DNA from: Pseudomonadota bacterium
Lineage (GTDB): Bacteria > Pseudomonadota > Alphaproteobacteria > Caulobacterales > Caulobacteraceae
Assembly (NCBI GenBank): GCA_023436945.1
Contig: JAEZHG010000196.1
Span: 1 to 10,571, forward strand
DNA length: 10,571 nt
Reading direction: 5' to 3'
Shown here: in pieces, positions 1 to 7,149 of the stretch
Numbering within the stretch: the first letter of the stretch is position 1
How the letters are laid out: every line of letters starts with the position of its first letter
Program-made: the position numbers and the translations under genes
Notes under the pieces: model-generated
Seen by the model: the letters and a program-made list of their open reading frames with translations, nothing else
Told to the model about the DNA's origin: nothing
The model's database searches: none

Positions 1-54
1 AGCGATCCGCGCGGCCGCATCGTTTCTGTGGGGAGTCTGCGTCGTGTCCGTTGA
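1..54 (+). CDS. rsmG: Partial 3' end of rsmG (gidB), 16S rRNA m7G methyltransferase
   Basis: From base 1 an open frame reads S-D-P-R-G-R-I-V-S-V-G-S-L-R-R-V-R and stops at TGA 52-54. The S-D-x-x-G-R-I-V pattern followed by a short basic tail is what I recall from the C-terminus of alphaproteobacterial RsmG, which normally sits directly upstream of parA. RsmG uses S-adenosylmethionine to methylate a guanosine in the 530 loop of 16S rRNA. Only 17 codons are present, so the call rests on this tail and on gene order. The frame overlaps the parA start by 11 bases, which suggests one transcript and translational coupling. It could be a chance open frame, but that is less likely. Confidence 0.6.
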   Translation, partial: SDPRGRIVSVGSLRRVR

Positions 55-862
55 ACCTAAAACGACCCGCGTCCTTGCGGTGTCCAACCAGAAGGGCGGG
101 GTGGGTAAGACCACCACGGCCATCAACCTTGGCACGGCGCTGGCGGCTATCGGCGAGAAGGTCCTGATCGTGGACATGGACCCGCAGGGCAATGCCTCGA
201 CGGGTCTGGGTGTTCCACGTGAAACCCGCAAGATCACCATCTATGACGTCATCGTGGACCAGCGCCCGATTGACGAGGCCGCGATTGAAACGGCCGTGCC
301 GGGTCTGTTCATCGTAACGGCCGATCCGGACATGTCGGGCGTCGAGATCGAACTGAGCCAAGCGGACCGCCGCTCCTACCGTCTGCGCGACGCTCTGGAA
401 GCGCAGGGCGATGCCGAGCACGCCAAGTTCGACTATGTCCTGATCGACTGCCCGCCGTCGCTGAACCTGCTGACCCTGAACGCCATGGCCGCGGCTGATG
501 CTGTTCTGGTCCCGCTCCAGTGCGAGTTCTTTGCTCTGGAAGGCCTGACCCAGCTGATGCGCACCATCGACATGGTGAAGCAGAACCTCAATCCAGCTCT
601 GGAAATCCAGGGCCTTGTCCTGACCATGTATGATCGCCGTAACGCCCTGTCGGGTCAGGTGGCTGCCGATGTGCGCGCCCACTTTGGCGACAAGGTTTAC
701 GAGAGCGTGATCCCGCGCAATGTGCGTGTGTCGGAGGCACCGTCCTATGGCAAGCCGGCGCTGATCTACGATCTGAAATGTGCAGGCAGCCAAGCCTATT
801 TGAAACTGGCACGTGAAGTTGTGGCGCGCGAGCGCCAGCGCCGTCAGGCTATTGCGGCCTGA
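44..862 (+). CDS. parA: Chromosome partitioning ATPase ParA
   Basis: 272-residue ParA/MinD-type ATPase that binds DNA non-specifically in its ATP form and pulls ParB-bound origins apart. The deviant Walker A motif KGGVGKTT is at residues 17-24, the DMDPQGN segment at 44-50, and the Walker B-like LIDCPPS at 133-139. The C-terminal VIPRNVRVSEAPSYGKP block is typical of chromosomal ParA. Length and colinearity match C. crescentus ParA as I remember it. The start is GTG at 44, with a GGGGAG Shine-Dalgarno at 30-35 and a spacer of 8. It overlaps the rsmG frame and is followed 27 bases later by parB, so an rsmG-parA-parB operon is likely. A parS-like site lies inside the gene at residues 56-61. A GANTC sequence (33-37) overlaps the Shine-Dalgarno. 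Confidence 0.97.
   Translation: MSVEPKTTRVLAVSNQKGGVGKTTTAINLGTALAAIGEKVLIVDMDPQGNASTGLGVPRETRKITIYDVIVDQRPIDEAAIETAVPGLFIVTADPDMSGVEIELSQADRRSYRLRDALEAQGDAEHAKFDYVLIDCPPSLNLLTLNAMAAADAVLVPLQCEFFALEGLTQLMRTIDMVKQNLNPALEIQGLVLTMYDRRNALSGQVAADVRAHFGDKVYESVIPRNVRVSEAPSYGKPALIYDLKCAGSQAYLKLAREVVARERQRRQAIAA
211..226 (+). promoter_or_regulatory. parS: parS-like ParB-binding site inside parA
   Basis: TGTTCCACGTGAAACC matches the widely conserved TGTTNCACGTGAAACA parS consensus at 15 of 16 positions, including the CACGTG core and all of GTGAAAC. It falls in the parA codons for G56 to T61, a stretch (VPRET) that, as I recall, is not conserved in ParA sequence. ParB-CTP would load here and spread along neighbouring DNA. 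The match is seen directly; binding is inferred from the consensus. Confidence 0.85.
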
Positions 863-889
863 GAGTAAAAACAGAAACGGAATTACATC

Positions 890-1777
890 TTGTCTGAACG
901 TCAGCGCGGTCTAGGTCGGGGTCTCTCGGCCCTTCTGGGAGAAAACGCACAGGAAGCTGTGGCCGTTGATACGTCGGCTGCGGCGCCTGCCGGTGTGAAC
1001 CGTGTTCCGATCGAGAACCTGAAAGCCAATCCGGACCAGCCGCGTAAGGTATTCCGCAAGGAAGAGCTGGACGAGCTGACGGCCTCGATCCGTGACAAGG
1101 GTGTGCTTCTTCCGATCCTCGTGCGCCCCCAACCGGGCGAGCCGGGCAACTATCAGATCATCGCCGGTGAGCGTCGCTGGCGCGCGGCACAGGCCGCACG
1201 CGTCACGACGGTTCCTGTTGTTGTCCGTGAGATGGACGACGTCGAGGTGCTCGAAGTCGGCATCATCGAGAACGTCCAGCGTGCAGACCTCAACCCTATG
1301 GAAGAGGCCAGCGCCTATGCGCAGCTGATGGAGAAATTTGGCCGTACGCAGGATGCGGTTGCGGGTGTTGTCGGTAAGAGCCGCTCGCACGTGGCAAATA
1401 CCCTACGCCTTCTGCAACTGCCGGAAGGTGTGCGCGAGCATGTCATCCATGGCCGTCTGAGTGCGGGTCACGCCCGCGCCCTGATTACGGCACCGAACCC
1501 GCAGGAACTGGCCGAAGAGGTCATCGCCAAGGGTCTGAACGTTCGTCAGACCGAAATGCTGGTGCGCCTGGCGACCGAAGGTCCGAAGCTGAAGAAGCCG
1601 AAGCCTGAGGTGAATGTCGAAGGGGCCGCAGACATTGCGGCTCTTGAGCAGGATCTGACCGATGCACTAGGCCTTAAAGTGGCGCTGGCCGACAAGGGCG
1701 GTAAGGGCGAAATCACCGTCAAATACGGCTCGCTGGAGCAGTTGGACGACGTTTGCCGTCGTCTGATGCGCAGCTAA
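890..1777 (+). CDS. parB: Chromosome partitioning protein ParB (CTPase, parS-binding)
   Basis: 295-residue ParB. The N-terminal GLGRGLSALLG (7-17) is the conserved ParA-contacting segment. The L-x-x-N-P-x-Q-P-R segment (44-52) and GERRWRAA (93-100) belong to the N-terminal CTP-binding clamp domain, with ENVQR at 127-131. The central helix-turn-helix lies around 153-177 (TQDAV..VGKSRSHVANTLRLL), and the C-terminal dimerisation domain occupies about 245-295. ParB binds parS, closes as a CTP-dependent clamp, slides outward and stimulates ParA. The start is TTG at 890: it gives the family's usual Met-Ser-Glu start, and no ATG or GTG lies nearby. The Shine-Dalgarno is weak (CGGAA near 878-882). 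Together these suggest lower initiation than for parA. A terminator-like hairpin follows. Confidence 0.96.
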   Translation: MSERQRGLGRGLSALLGENAQEAVAVDTSAAAPAGVNRVPIENLKANPDQPRKVFRKEELDELTASIRDKGVLLPILVRPQPGEPGNYQIIAGERRWRAAQAARVTTVPVVVREMDDVEVLEVGIIENVQRADLNPMEEASAYAQLMEKFGRTQDAVAGVVGKSRSHVANTLRLLQLPEGVREHVIHGRLSAGHARALITAPNPQELAEEVIAKGLNVRQTEMLVRLATEGPKLKKPKPEVNVEGAADIAALEQDLTDALGLKVALADKGGKGEITVKYGSLEQLDDVCRRLMRS

Positions 1778-1802
1778 GTCACTGTAAATCAAAGAATAAG
1801 CG

Positions 1803-1824
1803 AGCGGGCCTTTCGGGGCCCGTT
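1803..1824 (+). terminator. Hairpin after parB, probable terminator
   Basis: AGCGGGCC (1803-1810) pairs with GGCCCGTT (1817-1824), with one G-U pair, around a TTTCGG loop that can close as UUCG inside a U-G pair. The stem is very GC-rich, but only two T residues follow, so termination may be partial. The next plus-strand start codon is only 16 bases beyond. On the minus strand the same hairpin could end the holA operon about 200 bases after holA. Confidence 0.6.
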
Positions 1825-1840
1825 ATGCTATGGTGAGCCC

Positions 1841-2029
1841 ATGAGTGAACAATCCCCCAAAACCACCCTTGCAGAGAGCATGAAGCGTGCTCTGGAAGCC
1901 AAGAAGGCCAAGGCCTCTGGCCTGTCTGTCGGCAAGGGTATGGACGCCAAGTCACTGGAAAAGCAGTTGCAGCGTGAGGCGGCTGCGCTGAACAAGCCGG
2001 CATTCCGCCGGATGTCCCACCGCGGTTAA
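1841..2029 (+). CDS. Small basic protein of unknown function (62 aa)
   Basis: I do not recognise a named family. The 62-residue product is rich in Lys, Ala and Glu. Residues 5-25 (PKTTLAESMKRALEAKKAK) and 35-50 (DAKSLEKQLQREAAALN) look like two charged helices separated by a Gly/Ser linker (GLSVGKG), and the protein ends in the basic tail KPAFRRMSHRG. There is no signal peptide or membrane segment, so it is probably cytoplasmic. The ATG at 1841 is preceded by GGTGAG only 3 bases away, a poor spacing. The strong parB hairpin lies 17 bases upstream, so its promoter is unclear. Its TAA overlaps the holA stop in a TTAA tetranucleotide, a tight convergent arrangement. Codon pattern and composition resemble those of its neighbours. 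It is probably real, with unknown function. Confidence 0.68.
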   Translation: MSEQSPKTTLAESMKRALEAKKAKASGLSVGKGMDAKSLEKQLQREAAALNKPAFRRMSHRG

Positions 2030-3078
2030 AGGCCCATACGGCGGGCGCGTGCGGCGATTTCCAGCAGCAAGCGCTCTGCAATCAGATGCTCGGGCATACC
2101 TGTAGTCTTGGTAGCCACATCTGCCGTGTTGATGCTGTCCAGCACCTGATCAAGGTATTCCAGACGCCAGCTACGCGCTTGGCGCAGCATCTCGGCTTCC
2201 TGTTTCCAGAACACGCCCGCGGCCTTGGCCGCTTCCTTCGCGCCACTGCCAGATGCCTGTAAGACGTTGATCTTACGTATTTTTGCGGCGTGCATGGAGA
2301 CCATGCGTACAGCCATGACGGCGCTTTCGCCCTCGGCCAGTGCGCGACGCAGGCCTGCCTGTGCGGGGCCAGCGCGACCGCCAAAGGCTTGAAGCGCGGC
2401 ATCCGACAGCGAGGCATCCGGCTCAACGCCCAGATGCAGTTCCAGATCAGGCACATCGATCGTCTTGCCCGAGCCCGGACCGATATAGAGGATCAGCCGC
2501 TCGATTTCCTGACGCATCAGGCCGCGTTCGCGGGGCAGGCGGGCGACAAAGCGATCCAGAGCATCTGACGTCAGCCCGACCTTGTCCGCAGACAGGGCAT
2601 CGCGCGTCATACGGGCGACGTCACCGACCTCGTCCTCGTAACAGGCGATGGCGGCGGCACCATTGGCCTTTTCAGCCGCTTTTCTCAGCGCCGATTCACG
2701 GCCTAGTGCGCCTGCCTCGATCACCAGCATGGCGTCAGGGTTGTATTGCCCCTCGGCGTGGGCGGTCACAGCGGCCGCTACAGCCTTGTCCACGCCTGCC
2801 TTGGGATCACCAAGCCTGACACGCACAAGGCGGCGGTCTCCGAGCATCGAAAGGGCCGTCAGGGCCTCTTCCAGCTTGACCGGATCGCTATCGATGTCGC
2901 TTTCCGTCAGGGAGGTGACGTTGAACGGGTCGTTCAAATCGGGCGTCACCGTCTTGCACAGTGCCACAGCCCGCTCCAGCACGCCGGAACGGTCTTTGCC
3001 ATGCAGAAGCGCCACACGGATGTGCGGTTCGGGCGCCTTCAGGAAGCGTTCGATTTCAGGCCGCTTGGCGAGGATCAC
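2026..3078 (-). CDS. holA: DNA polymerase III subunit delta (HolA)
   Basis: 350-residue HolA, the clamp-loader subunit that opens the beta sliding clamp. The N-terminal part carries the family pattern: a degenerate P-loop-like HGKDRSGV (26-33) that lacks a functional Walker A lysine context, DPFNV (50-54), the ALTALSMLGDRRLVRVR block (72-88), and a C-terminal helical collar domain (about 215-350). Length is typical. The start is GTG at 3078 with GGAG at 3087-3090, 8 bases upstream. It lies 18 bases after lptE and is last in the leuS-lptE-holA series, an order common in alphaproteobacteria. Its stop overlaps that of the small convergent gene at 1841-2029. No terminator is visible before that gene's coding region. 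Confidence 0.93.
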   Translation of the reverse strand: MILAKRPEIERFLKAPEPHIRVALLHGKDRSGVLERAVALCKTVTPDLNDPFNVTSLTESDIDSDPVKLEEALTALSMLGDRRLVRVRLGDPKAGVDKAVAAAVTAHAEGQYNPDAMLVIEAGALGRESALRKAAEKANGAAAIACYEDEVGDVARMTRDALSADKVGLTSDALDRFVARLPRERGLMRQEIERLILYIGPGSGKTIDVPDLELHLGVEPDASLSDAALQAFGGRAGPAQAGLRRALAEGESAVMAVRMVSMHAAKIRKINVLQASGSGAKEAAKAAGVFWKQEAEMLRQARSWRLEYLDQVLDSINTADVATKTTGMPEHLIAERLLLEIAARARRMGL

Positions 3079-3096
3079 GCGGCGATCTCCGTAGCC

Positions 3097-3591
3097 TTAG
3101 TGGTTGCCGATGGCGCGGATCAGATCCAGTCGGATCAGGCGGGCCAGATCGGCGGCGGCGCGGTCTTCACCGTCCTGCTGGGCGGCAATGGCGGCATAGG
3201 GCTGGTCAGCTGCGGCATAGGTTGTGGTTGTGGTGCGCTCGCCCTTGATAGGCTCTCCACCGGTCACAGGCGTCAGAACCCATTTGGCACTGACCGTTAG
3301 TTGATAGCGCGTGGCCGTATCGTCGATGCGGCGGCCCAGTGGAATACGCGACTGCTCGACCTCGGTTTCTAGACGCCATTGCGGCGGCTGGTTTCCGTTG
3401 CGGCCGAGGCTGTCTTCCAACTGTTCGCGTAGGCGATAGCCTAGACGGTCGTCAGGGGTCGAAACCGCAATGCGCGAAAGCTGGGTGCCGACCGCACCTT
3501 CCCCCGTCTGGCCATAGATCGGCGTGAAGCCGCAGGCCGACAGCAGAGCTGCCGAAGCCGCCAGCACAGACAGGGGAAGGATGCGTTTCAT
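3097..3591 (-). CDS. lptE: LPS-assembly lipoprotein LptE
   Basis: 164-residue lipoprotein. A basic N-terminus and hydrophobic stretch (residues 4-18) lead to the lipobox LSAC, with the acylated Cys at 20, followed by GFTPIYG (21-27), the usual start of mature alphaproteobacterial LptE. LptE plugs the LptD barrel in the outer membrane and helps insert lipopolysaccharide. The rest is a short alpha/beta domain with a long polar strand region (about 80-130) and a C-terminal helix (135-164). The start is ATG at 3591. The leuS stop and lptE start share one base (TGATG), and no strong Shine-Dalgarno is visible, so translation is probably coupled to leuS. The gene context of leuS before and holA after is the conserved one. 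Confidence 0.88.
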   Translation of the reverse strand: MKRILPLSVLAASAALLSACGFTPIYGQTGEGAVGTQLSRIAVSTPDDRLGYRLREQLEDSLGRNGNQPPQWRLETEVEQSRIPLGRRIDDTATRYQLTVSAKWVLTPVTGGEPIKGERTTTTTYAAADQPYAAIAAQQDGEDRAAADLARLIRLDLIRAIGNH

Positions 3592-6170
3592 CAGTTGGCT
3601 ACCAGGTTCACAATGCGGTCCGGCACCACAATGACTTTGCGGACCGTCAGGTTGTTGGCCTCAAGGTAAGCCTTAACCGCCGGATTGGCGAGCGCTGCCG
3701 CTTCAACTGCCGATTGATCGGCACCGCGCGGCATCTGAACCTCGCCGCGACGCTTGCCACCGATCTGGACCGGCATGGTCACCTGATCGTCGGCTGCCAG
3801 ATTGGCGTCATAGACCGGCCATTCGGCCTCCAGAACCATGCCGTCCATACCCAGACGGGTCCAACCTTCTTCAGCAAGGTGGGGGGTGAACGGAGCCACC
3901 AGACGGGCCAATGCCGACAGGGCGGTCTTCTTGGCTTCACCACCAGCCTTGGCGTGGTCTTTCAGCACACCGAGGAAGGCATAGAGCTTGGCGATGGCCG
4001 AGTTGAAGCGGAAGCCGTCAATGCCTTCGCTGACAGCCTTGATGGCCTTGTGCGTTTCGCGGATCAGGCTGGCGTCAACGTCTGCATTGGCCGGAGCCGA
4101 GGCATCATAGGCGTCAAACTCGTTCCAGACGCGCTGGACGAAGCGCGAGGCGCCTTCGACGCCGCCCGTGGACCATTGAACGTCGCGCTCCGGCGGGCTG
4201 TCCGACAGGACGAACAGACGGCCGGCATCGACGCCATAGGTCTCGATGATGTCGACGGGGGCGACGACGTTCTTCTTCGACTTCGACATCTTCTCGACTT
4301 CACCGATGCTGATCTCAGCGCCGGTGGAGAGGCGACGGGCGATGCGCTTGCCGTCGACGTGTTCGATCTGGACGTCGGTCGGCTCGACCCACTTGGGTTT
4401 GCCGCTCGGCTCGTGACCGTCGAAATAGGTCTCGTGGACCACCATCCCTTGGGTGAACAGACCCGCGAACGGCTCCTTCACATCCATCAGGCCGGCATCG
4501 GACAGGGCGCGGGTGATGAAGCGGGCATAGAGCAGGTGAAGCACCGCGTGCTCGATACCGCCGATGTACTGGTCAACCGGAAGCCAGCGCTTTGCGGCAT
4601 CCTTGTTGATCGGCGTGGTGGCTTTCGGATCGGTAAAGCGCGCGAAATACCAGCTGGAGTCCACGAAGGTATCCAGCGTGTCGGTCTCGCGGCGGGCCGG
4701 CTTGGCGCAGGTCGGGCAGTTGACGTGCTTCCACGTCGGGTGGCGGTCCAGCGGGTTACCCGGCACGTCGAAGGTGACGTCCTTGGGCAGCTCGACCGGA
4801 AGCTGGTCGTTAGGTACCGGAACCACACCGCAGTCCTCGCAGTGGATGACCGGAATCGGGCAGCCCCAATAGCGCTGGCGGCTGACGCCCCAGTCGCGCA
4901 GGCGATAGATGGTCGCGCCCTTGCCGGTGCCTTGCTCTTCGATCTTGGCGATGGCGGCGGCCTTGGCGGCCTCGATCTCCAGACCGTTCAAGAAGTCCGA
5001 GTTAAACAGGACGCCCGGTCCGGTATAGGCTTCATCAGCCACGGTGAAGCCGTCGTCCGCGTCGTGCGGGCGCACCACAGCCTTGACCGGCAGATTGTAT
5101 TTGCGGGCGAAGTCGAGGTCGCGCTGGTCGTGGGCAGGGCAGGCGAAGATGGCACCCGTGCCGTATTCCGACAGGATGAAGTTGGCGATCCAGACCGGCA
5201 CTTCCTCGCCGGTGAACGGATGGACGGCCTTCAGGCCCGTATCCCAACCGATCTTTTCGGCTTGCTCGATTTCGGCCTGCGAGGCACCGCCCTTGCGGCA
5301 CTCGGCCACGAAGTCGGCGACCTTAGGATCGGCGTCGGCCAGCATCTTGGAGATGGGGTGGTCAGGTGCCAGACCCACGAACGAGGCACCATAGAAGGTG
5401 TCCGGACGGGTGGTGTAGATCTCGACACCGTCCTCATAGCCAGCAGGCGCGGTACCCGCAAAGGCCCACTTCATCTGCAGGCCCTTAGAGCGGCCGATCC
5501 AATTTTCCTGCATCAGGCGGACCTTGTCAGGCCAGCGGCCTTCCAGTTCCTTCAGGCCGTCAATCAGGTCATCGGCATAGTCGGTGATACGGATAAACCA
5601 CTGGGTAAGCTTGCGCTTTTCGACCAGAGCGCCCGAGCGCCAGCCGCGGCCGTCGATGACTTGCTCGTTGGCCAGCACGGTATTGTCGACCGGATCCCAG
5701 TTGACGGTGCCTTCCTTGCGATAGACGAGGCCACGCTTCATCAGCTCCAGGAACCATGCCTGTTGCTGACCATAATATTCCGGATCACAGGTAGCGAACT
5801 CGCGCGACCAGTCCAGCGACAGGCCCAGCAGCTTCAGCTGCGAGCGCATGTTGTCGATGTTGGAATAGGTCCAGTCGCCCGGATGCACGCCACGTTCCAT
5901 GGCGGCGTTTTCGGCCGGCATACCGAACGCGTCCCAGCCCATCGGGTGCAGAACGTCAAAGCCTTGCGCGCGCTTCCAGCGGGCGATGACGTCGCCCATC
6001 ACATAGTTGCGGGCGTGGCCCATGTGGATGTTGCCCGACGGATAGGGGAACATCTCGAGGACGTAGTATTTCGGGCGACCCGTATCCTCGTTCGAGACGG
6101 AGAAAACGTCAGCGTCGGCCCAGCGGGCCTGTTGGCGAGGTTCGGTAACTTTGGGCTCGTAGCGGGCCAC
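3591..6170 (-). CDS. leuS: Leucyl-tRNA synthetase
   Basis: 859-residue class I synthetase that charges tRNA-Leu. The HIGH-type motif is HMGH at 49-52, preceded by FPYPSG (41-46), and KMSKS is at 627-631. The CP1 editing domain, which hydrolyses mischarged tRNA, shows TTRPDT (253-258), [16 protein letters not shown] (336-351) and its usual position between the catalytic halves. Two Cys pairs, CEDC (444-447) and CPTC (485-488), could form a zinc-binding element. [10 protein letters not shown] (500-509) is the usual pre-KMSKS block, and an anticodon-binding and C-terminal domain follows. Length is normal for the bacterial enzyme. The start is GTG at 6170 with AGGA about 7 bases upstream. It is second in the minus-strand operon, 89 bases after the DUF3576 gene. 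Confidence 0.98.
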   Translation of the reverse strand: MARYEPKVTEPRQQARWADADVFSVSNEDTGRPKYYVLEMFPYPSGNIHMGHARNYVMGDVIARWKRAQGFDVLHPMGWDAFGMPAENAAMERGVHPGDWTYSNIDNMRSQLKLLGLSLDWSREFATCDPEYYGQQQAWFLELMKRGLVYRKEGTVNWDPVDNTVLANEQVIDGRGWRSGALVEKRKLTQWFIRITDYADDLIDGLKELEGRWPDKVRLMQENWIGRSKGLQMKWAFAGTAPAGYEDGVEIYTTRPDTFYGASFVGLAPDHPISKMLADADPKVADFVAECRKGGASQAEIEQAEKIGWDTGLKAVHPFTGEEVPVWIANFILSEYGTGAIFACPAHDQRDLDFARKYNLPVKAVVRPHDADDGFTVADEAYTGPGVLFNSDFLNGLEIEAAKAAAIAKIEEQGTGKGATIYRLRDWGVSRQRYWGCPIPVIHCEDCGVVPVPNDQLPVELPKDVTFDVPGNPLDRHPTWKHVNCPTCAKPARRETDTLDTFVDSSWYFARFTDPKATTPINKDAAKRWLPVDQYIGGIEHAVLHLLYARFITRALSDAGLMDVKEPFAGLFTQGMVVHETYFDGHEPSGKPKWVEPTDVQIEHVDGKRIARRLSTGAEISIGEVEKMSKSKKNVVAPVDIIETYGVDAGRLFVLSDSPPERDVQWSTGGVEGASRFVQRVWNEFDAYDASAPANADVDASLIRETHKAIKAVSEGIDGFRFNSAIAKLYAFLGVLKDHAKAGGEAKKTALSALARLVAPFTPHLAEEGWTRLGMDGMVLEAEWPVYDANLAADDQVTMPVQIGGKRRGEVQMPRGADQSAVEAAALANPAVKAYLEANNLTVRKVIVVPDRIVNLVAN

Positions 6171-6189
6171 GGCTAATCCTAAGGCGATG

Positions 6190-6221
6190 CCTCAGGCGGG
6201 ACGCGAGAGGCAGGCCTGAGG
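6190..6221 (-). repeat. Inverted repeat between the DUF3576 gene and leuS
   Basis: CCTCAGGC (6190-6197) and GCCTGAGG (6214-6221) are exact 8-bp inverted arms around a 16-base loop, in the 89-base gap between the two minus-strand genes. On the minus-strand transcript it forms a GC-rich hairpin about 20 bases before the leuS start. No U tract follows, so it is not a normal intrinsic terminator. It may stabilise or process the mRNA. Confidence 0.5.
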
Positions 6222-6259
6222 ACGAAACGTTGAAAACGAAAGGGTGGGGGAGGCGGCCC

Positions 6260-6709
6260 TTAGCGAGCCGCGTTTGCGAGGTTGAGCTGGCGCGCCTTGG
6301 TCAGGATGGCGTTTTCCAGATCGGTTTCGGTCTGTGCAGCAACCGGAGCGGCAACCCACTGGCCCGAAGCGTCTTGCACTTCCTTGTTGACCGACACGTT
6401 CAGGGCGTCGGCGCGCAGGCGGCGGTCAAGGATGAAGACGGTGGCTTTGAAGCGCTCGTTCGGCACTTGCGGGTCGGTGTACCAGTTGTAGTTCACCACG
6501 CCGCCCCACGGGTCAGCCGAGGCCAGCGGCATGAAGGACATGGTATCCAGCGTGGCGCGCCACAGATAGGCGTTCACACCGATACCCAGACGGTCCTCGA
6601 GGCTCACGGCCTTTTCTTCTTTCTTACCGATGAAAGGCAGGCTGGAGCAGCCGCTCACCATCAGGCCGGTAGCGATCAGGGCGATTGCTGCGCCGCGAAC
6701 TAGAGCCAT
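6260..6709 (-). CDS. DUF3576 family lipoprotein
   Basis: 149-residue lipoprotein of the DUF3576 family, whose function is unknown to me. A short signal (RGAAIALIATGLMV, 5-18) precedes the lipobox VSGC, with the acylated Cys at 21. A charged linker (KKEEK, 29-33) follows, then the conserved core from LGIGVNAYLWRATLDTMSF (41-59) through PLASADPWGGVVNYNWY (61-77) and RFKATVFILDRRLRADAL (86-103). Because C21 is followed by Ser-Ser, outer-membrane sorting is likely. The start is ATG at 6709 with GGAG at 6717-6720, 8 bases upstream. It is first in the operon with leuS, lptE and holA, and its company with lptE suggests an envelope role, which is inference. Confidence 0.87.
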   Translation of the reverse strand: MALVRGAAIALIATGLMVSGCSSLPFIGKKEEKAVSLEDRLGIGVNAYLWRATLDTMSFMPLASADPWGGVVNYNWYTDPQVPNERFKATVFILDRRLRADALNVSVNKEVQDASGQWVAAPVAAQTETDLENAILTKARQLNLANAAR

Positions 6710-6791
6710 TCCGAGATCTCCAAAAAGGTCGTCGCCGTTTGATCGACAGGCCAGCCCCCTCGGGGCAAAGCAGTGTCGCCGTGTTGATGCT

Positions 6792-6821
6792 CTATAACAC
6801 GGTCAAAAGGGGCGCTGACAA
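6792..6821 (-). promoter_or_regulatory. Candidate promoter for the DUF3576-leuS-lptE-holA operon
   Basis: On the minus strand TTGTCA (6821-6816) and TTATAG (6797-6792) are separated by 18 bases, a fair match to sigma-70-type -35 and -10 boxes. The -10 box lies about 82 bases before the ATG at 6709. The leader contains a small GCCCC/GGGGC hairpin (6754-6766). No experimental support; judged by eye. Confidence 0.4.
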
Positions 6822-7034
6822 GGCGAAGAACACCTTCGCATCCCCTTGTTGGTCCAGTATTGGACATTATCCGCACTTCCGAGGCCCTAAAGCCTGTCTG
6901 TCAGGCGGATAAAATGCCGTTTTGGCCGGCTTTGCCGTTAACGACCTGAGCCGAATTGCGTGACGCATGGGACACAGGCGCCGCCAGAGTCGATGAGAAT
7001 GGAAAAACTTTGGATAGCGTTGGCCGCTAAGGCG

Positions 7035-7062
7035 TTGACCCCGCAGAAGGGCAATGTCTAAT
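7035..7062 (+). promoter_or_regulatory. Candidate promoter for the ntrZ-like gene
   Basis: TTGACC (7035-7040) and TCTAAT (7057-7062) are separated by 16 bases, and each differs from the sigma-70 consensus by one base. The ATG at 7150 lies about 80 bases beyond the likely transcription start. The -35 box overlaps the second copy of a 9-bp direct repeat GCGTTGRCC (7017-7025 and 7032-7040), which could be an operator. Confidence 0.5.
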
Positions 7063-7149
7063 CGGCAGTGTCCTGTGGATGACTTCAGGATGAATTGCCG
7101 GTGTCGCTATAGAAATGGCGGACCGCGAACACGGACTTGAGTAGGCACG

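Larger units (their letters stand above)
6710..7149. other. Intergenic divergent regulatory region (440 bp)
   Basis: This is the only long stretch without a convincing gene. It holds a candidate minus-strand promoter (6792-6821) and a plus-strand one (7035-7062). Several small dyads are present: GTCCA/TGGAC at 6852-6865, GCCTG/CAGGC at 6892-6906 and GCCCC/GGGGC at 6754-6766. A GANTC (CcrM-type) sequence is at 6987-6991, and GCGTTGRCC occurs twice, at 7017 and 7032. Short open frames here have neither good starts nor recognisable products. I see no tRNA or known riboswitch. Confidence 0.6.

Noticed and set aside
805..820. CACGTGAA in the 3' part of parA as a third parS site
   Set aside because: Only about 9 of 16 positions match the consensus and the left arm is wrong. 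It encodes the conserved L-A-R-E-V stretch.
1383..1398. CACGTG inside parB as a parS site
   Set aside because: Only the six-base core is present; both flanks fail to match.
2921..2937. Exact 7-bp inverted repeat TTGAACG/CGTTCAA as an operator or terminator
   Set aside because: It lies inside holA in codons for the family motif N-D-P-F-N-V, so protein conservation explains it.
3714..6176. Very long plus-strand open frame opposite leuS (820 codons)
   Set aside because: It mirrors leuS exactly, its translation shows no family features, and LeuRS motifs are unambiguous on the minus strand. Long antisense frames are expected in GC-rich genes.
6923..6935. TGGCC...TTTGC as a sigma-54 promoter in front of the ntrZ-like gene
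   Set aside because: The GG and GC elements are two bases too close together compared with the fixed spacing needed.
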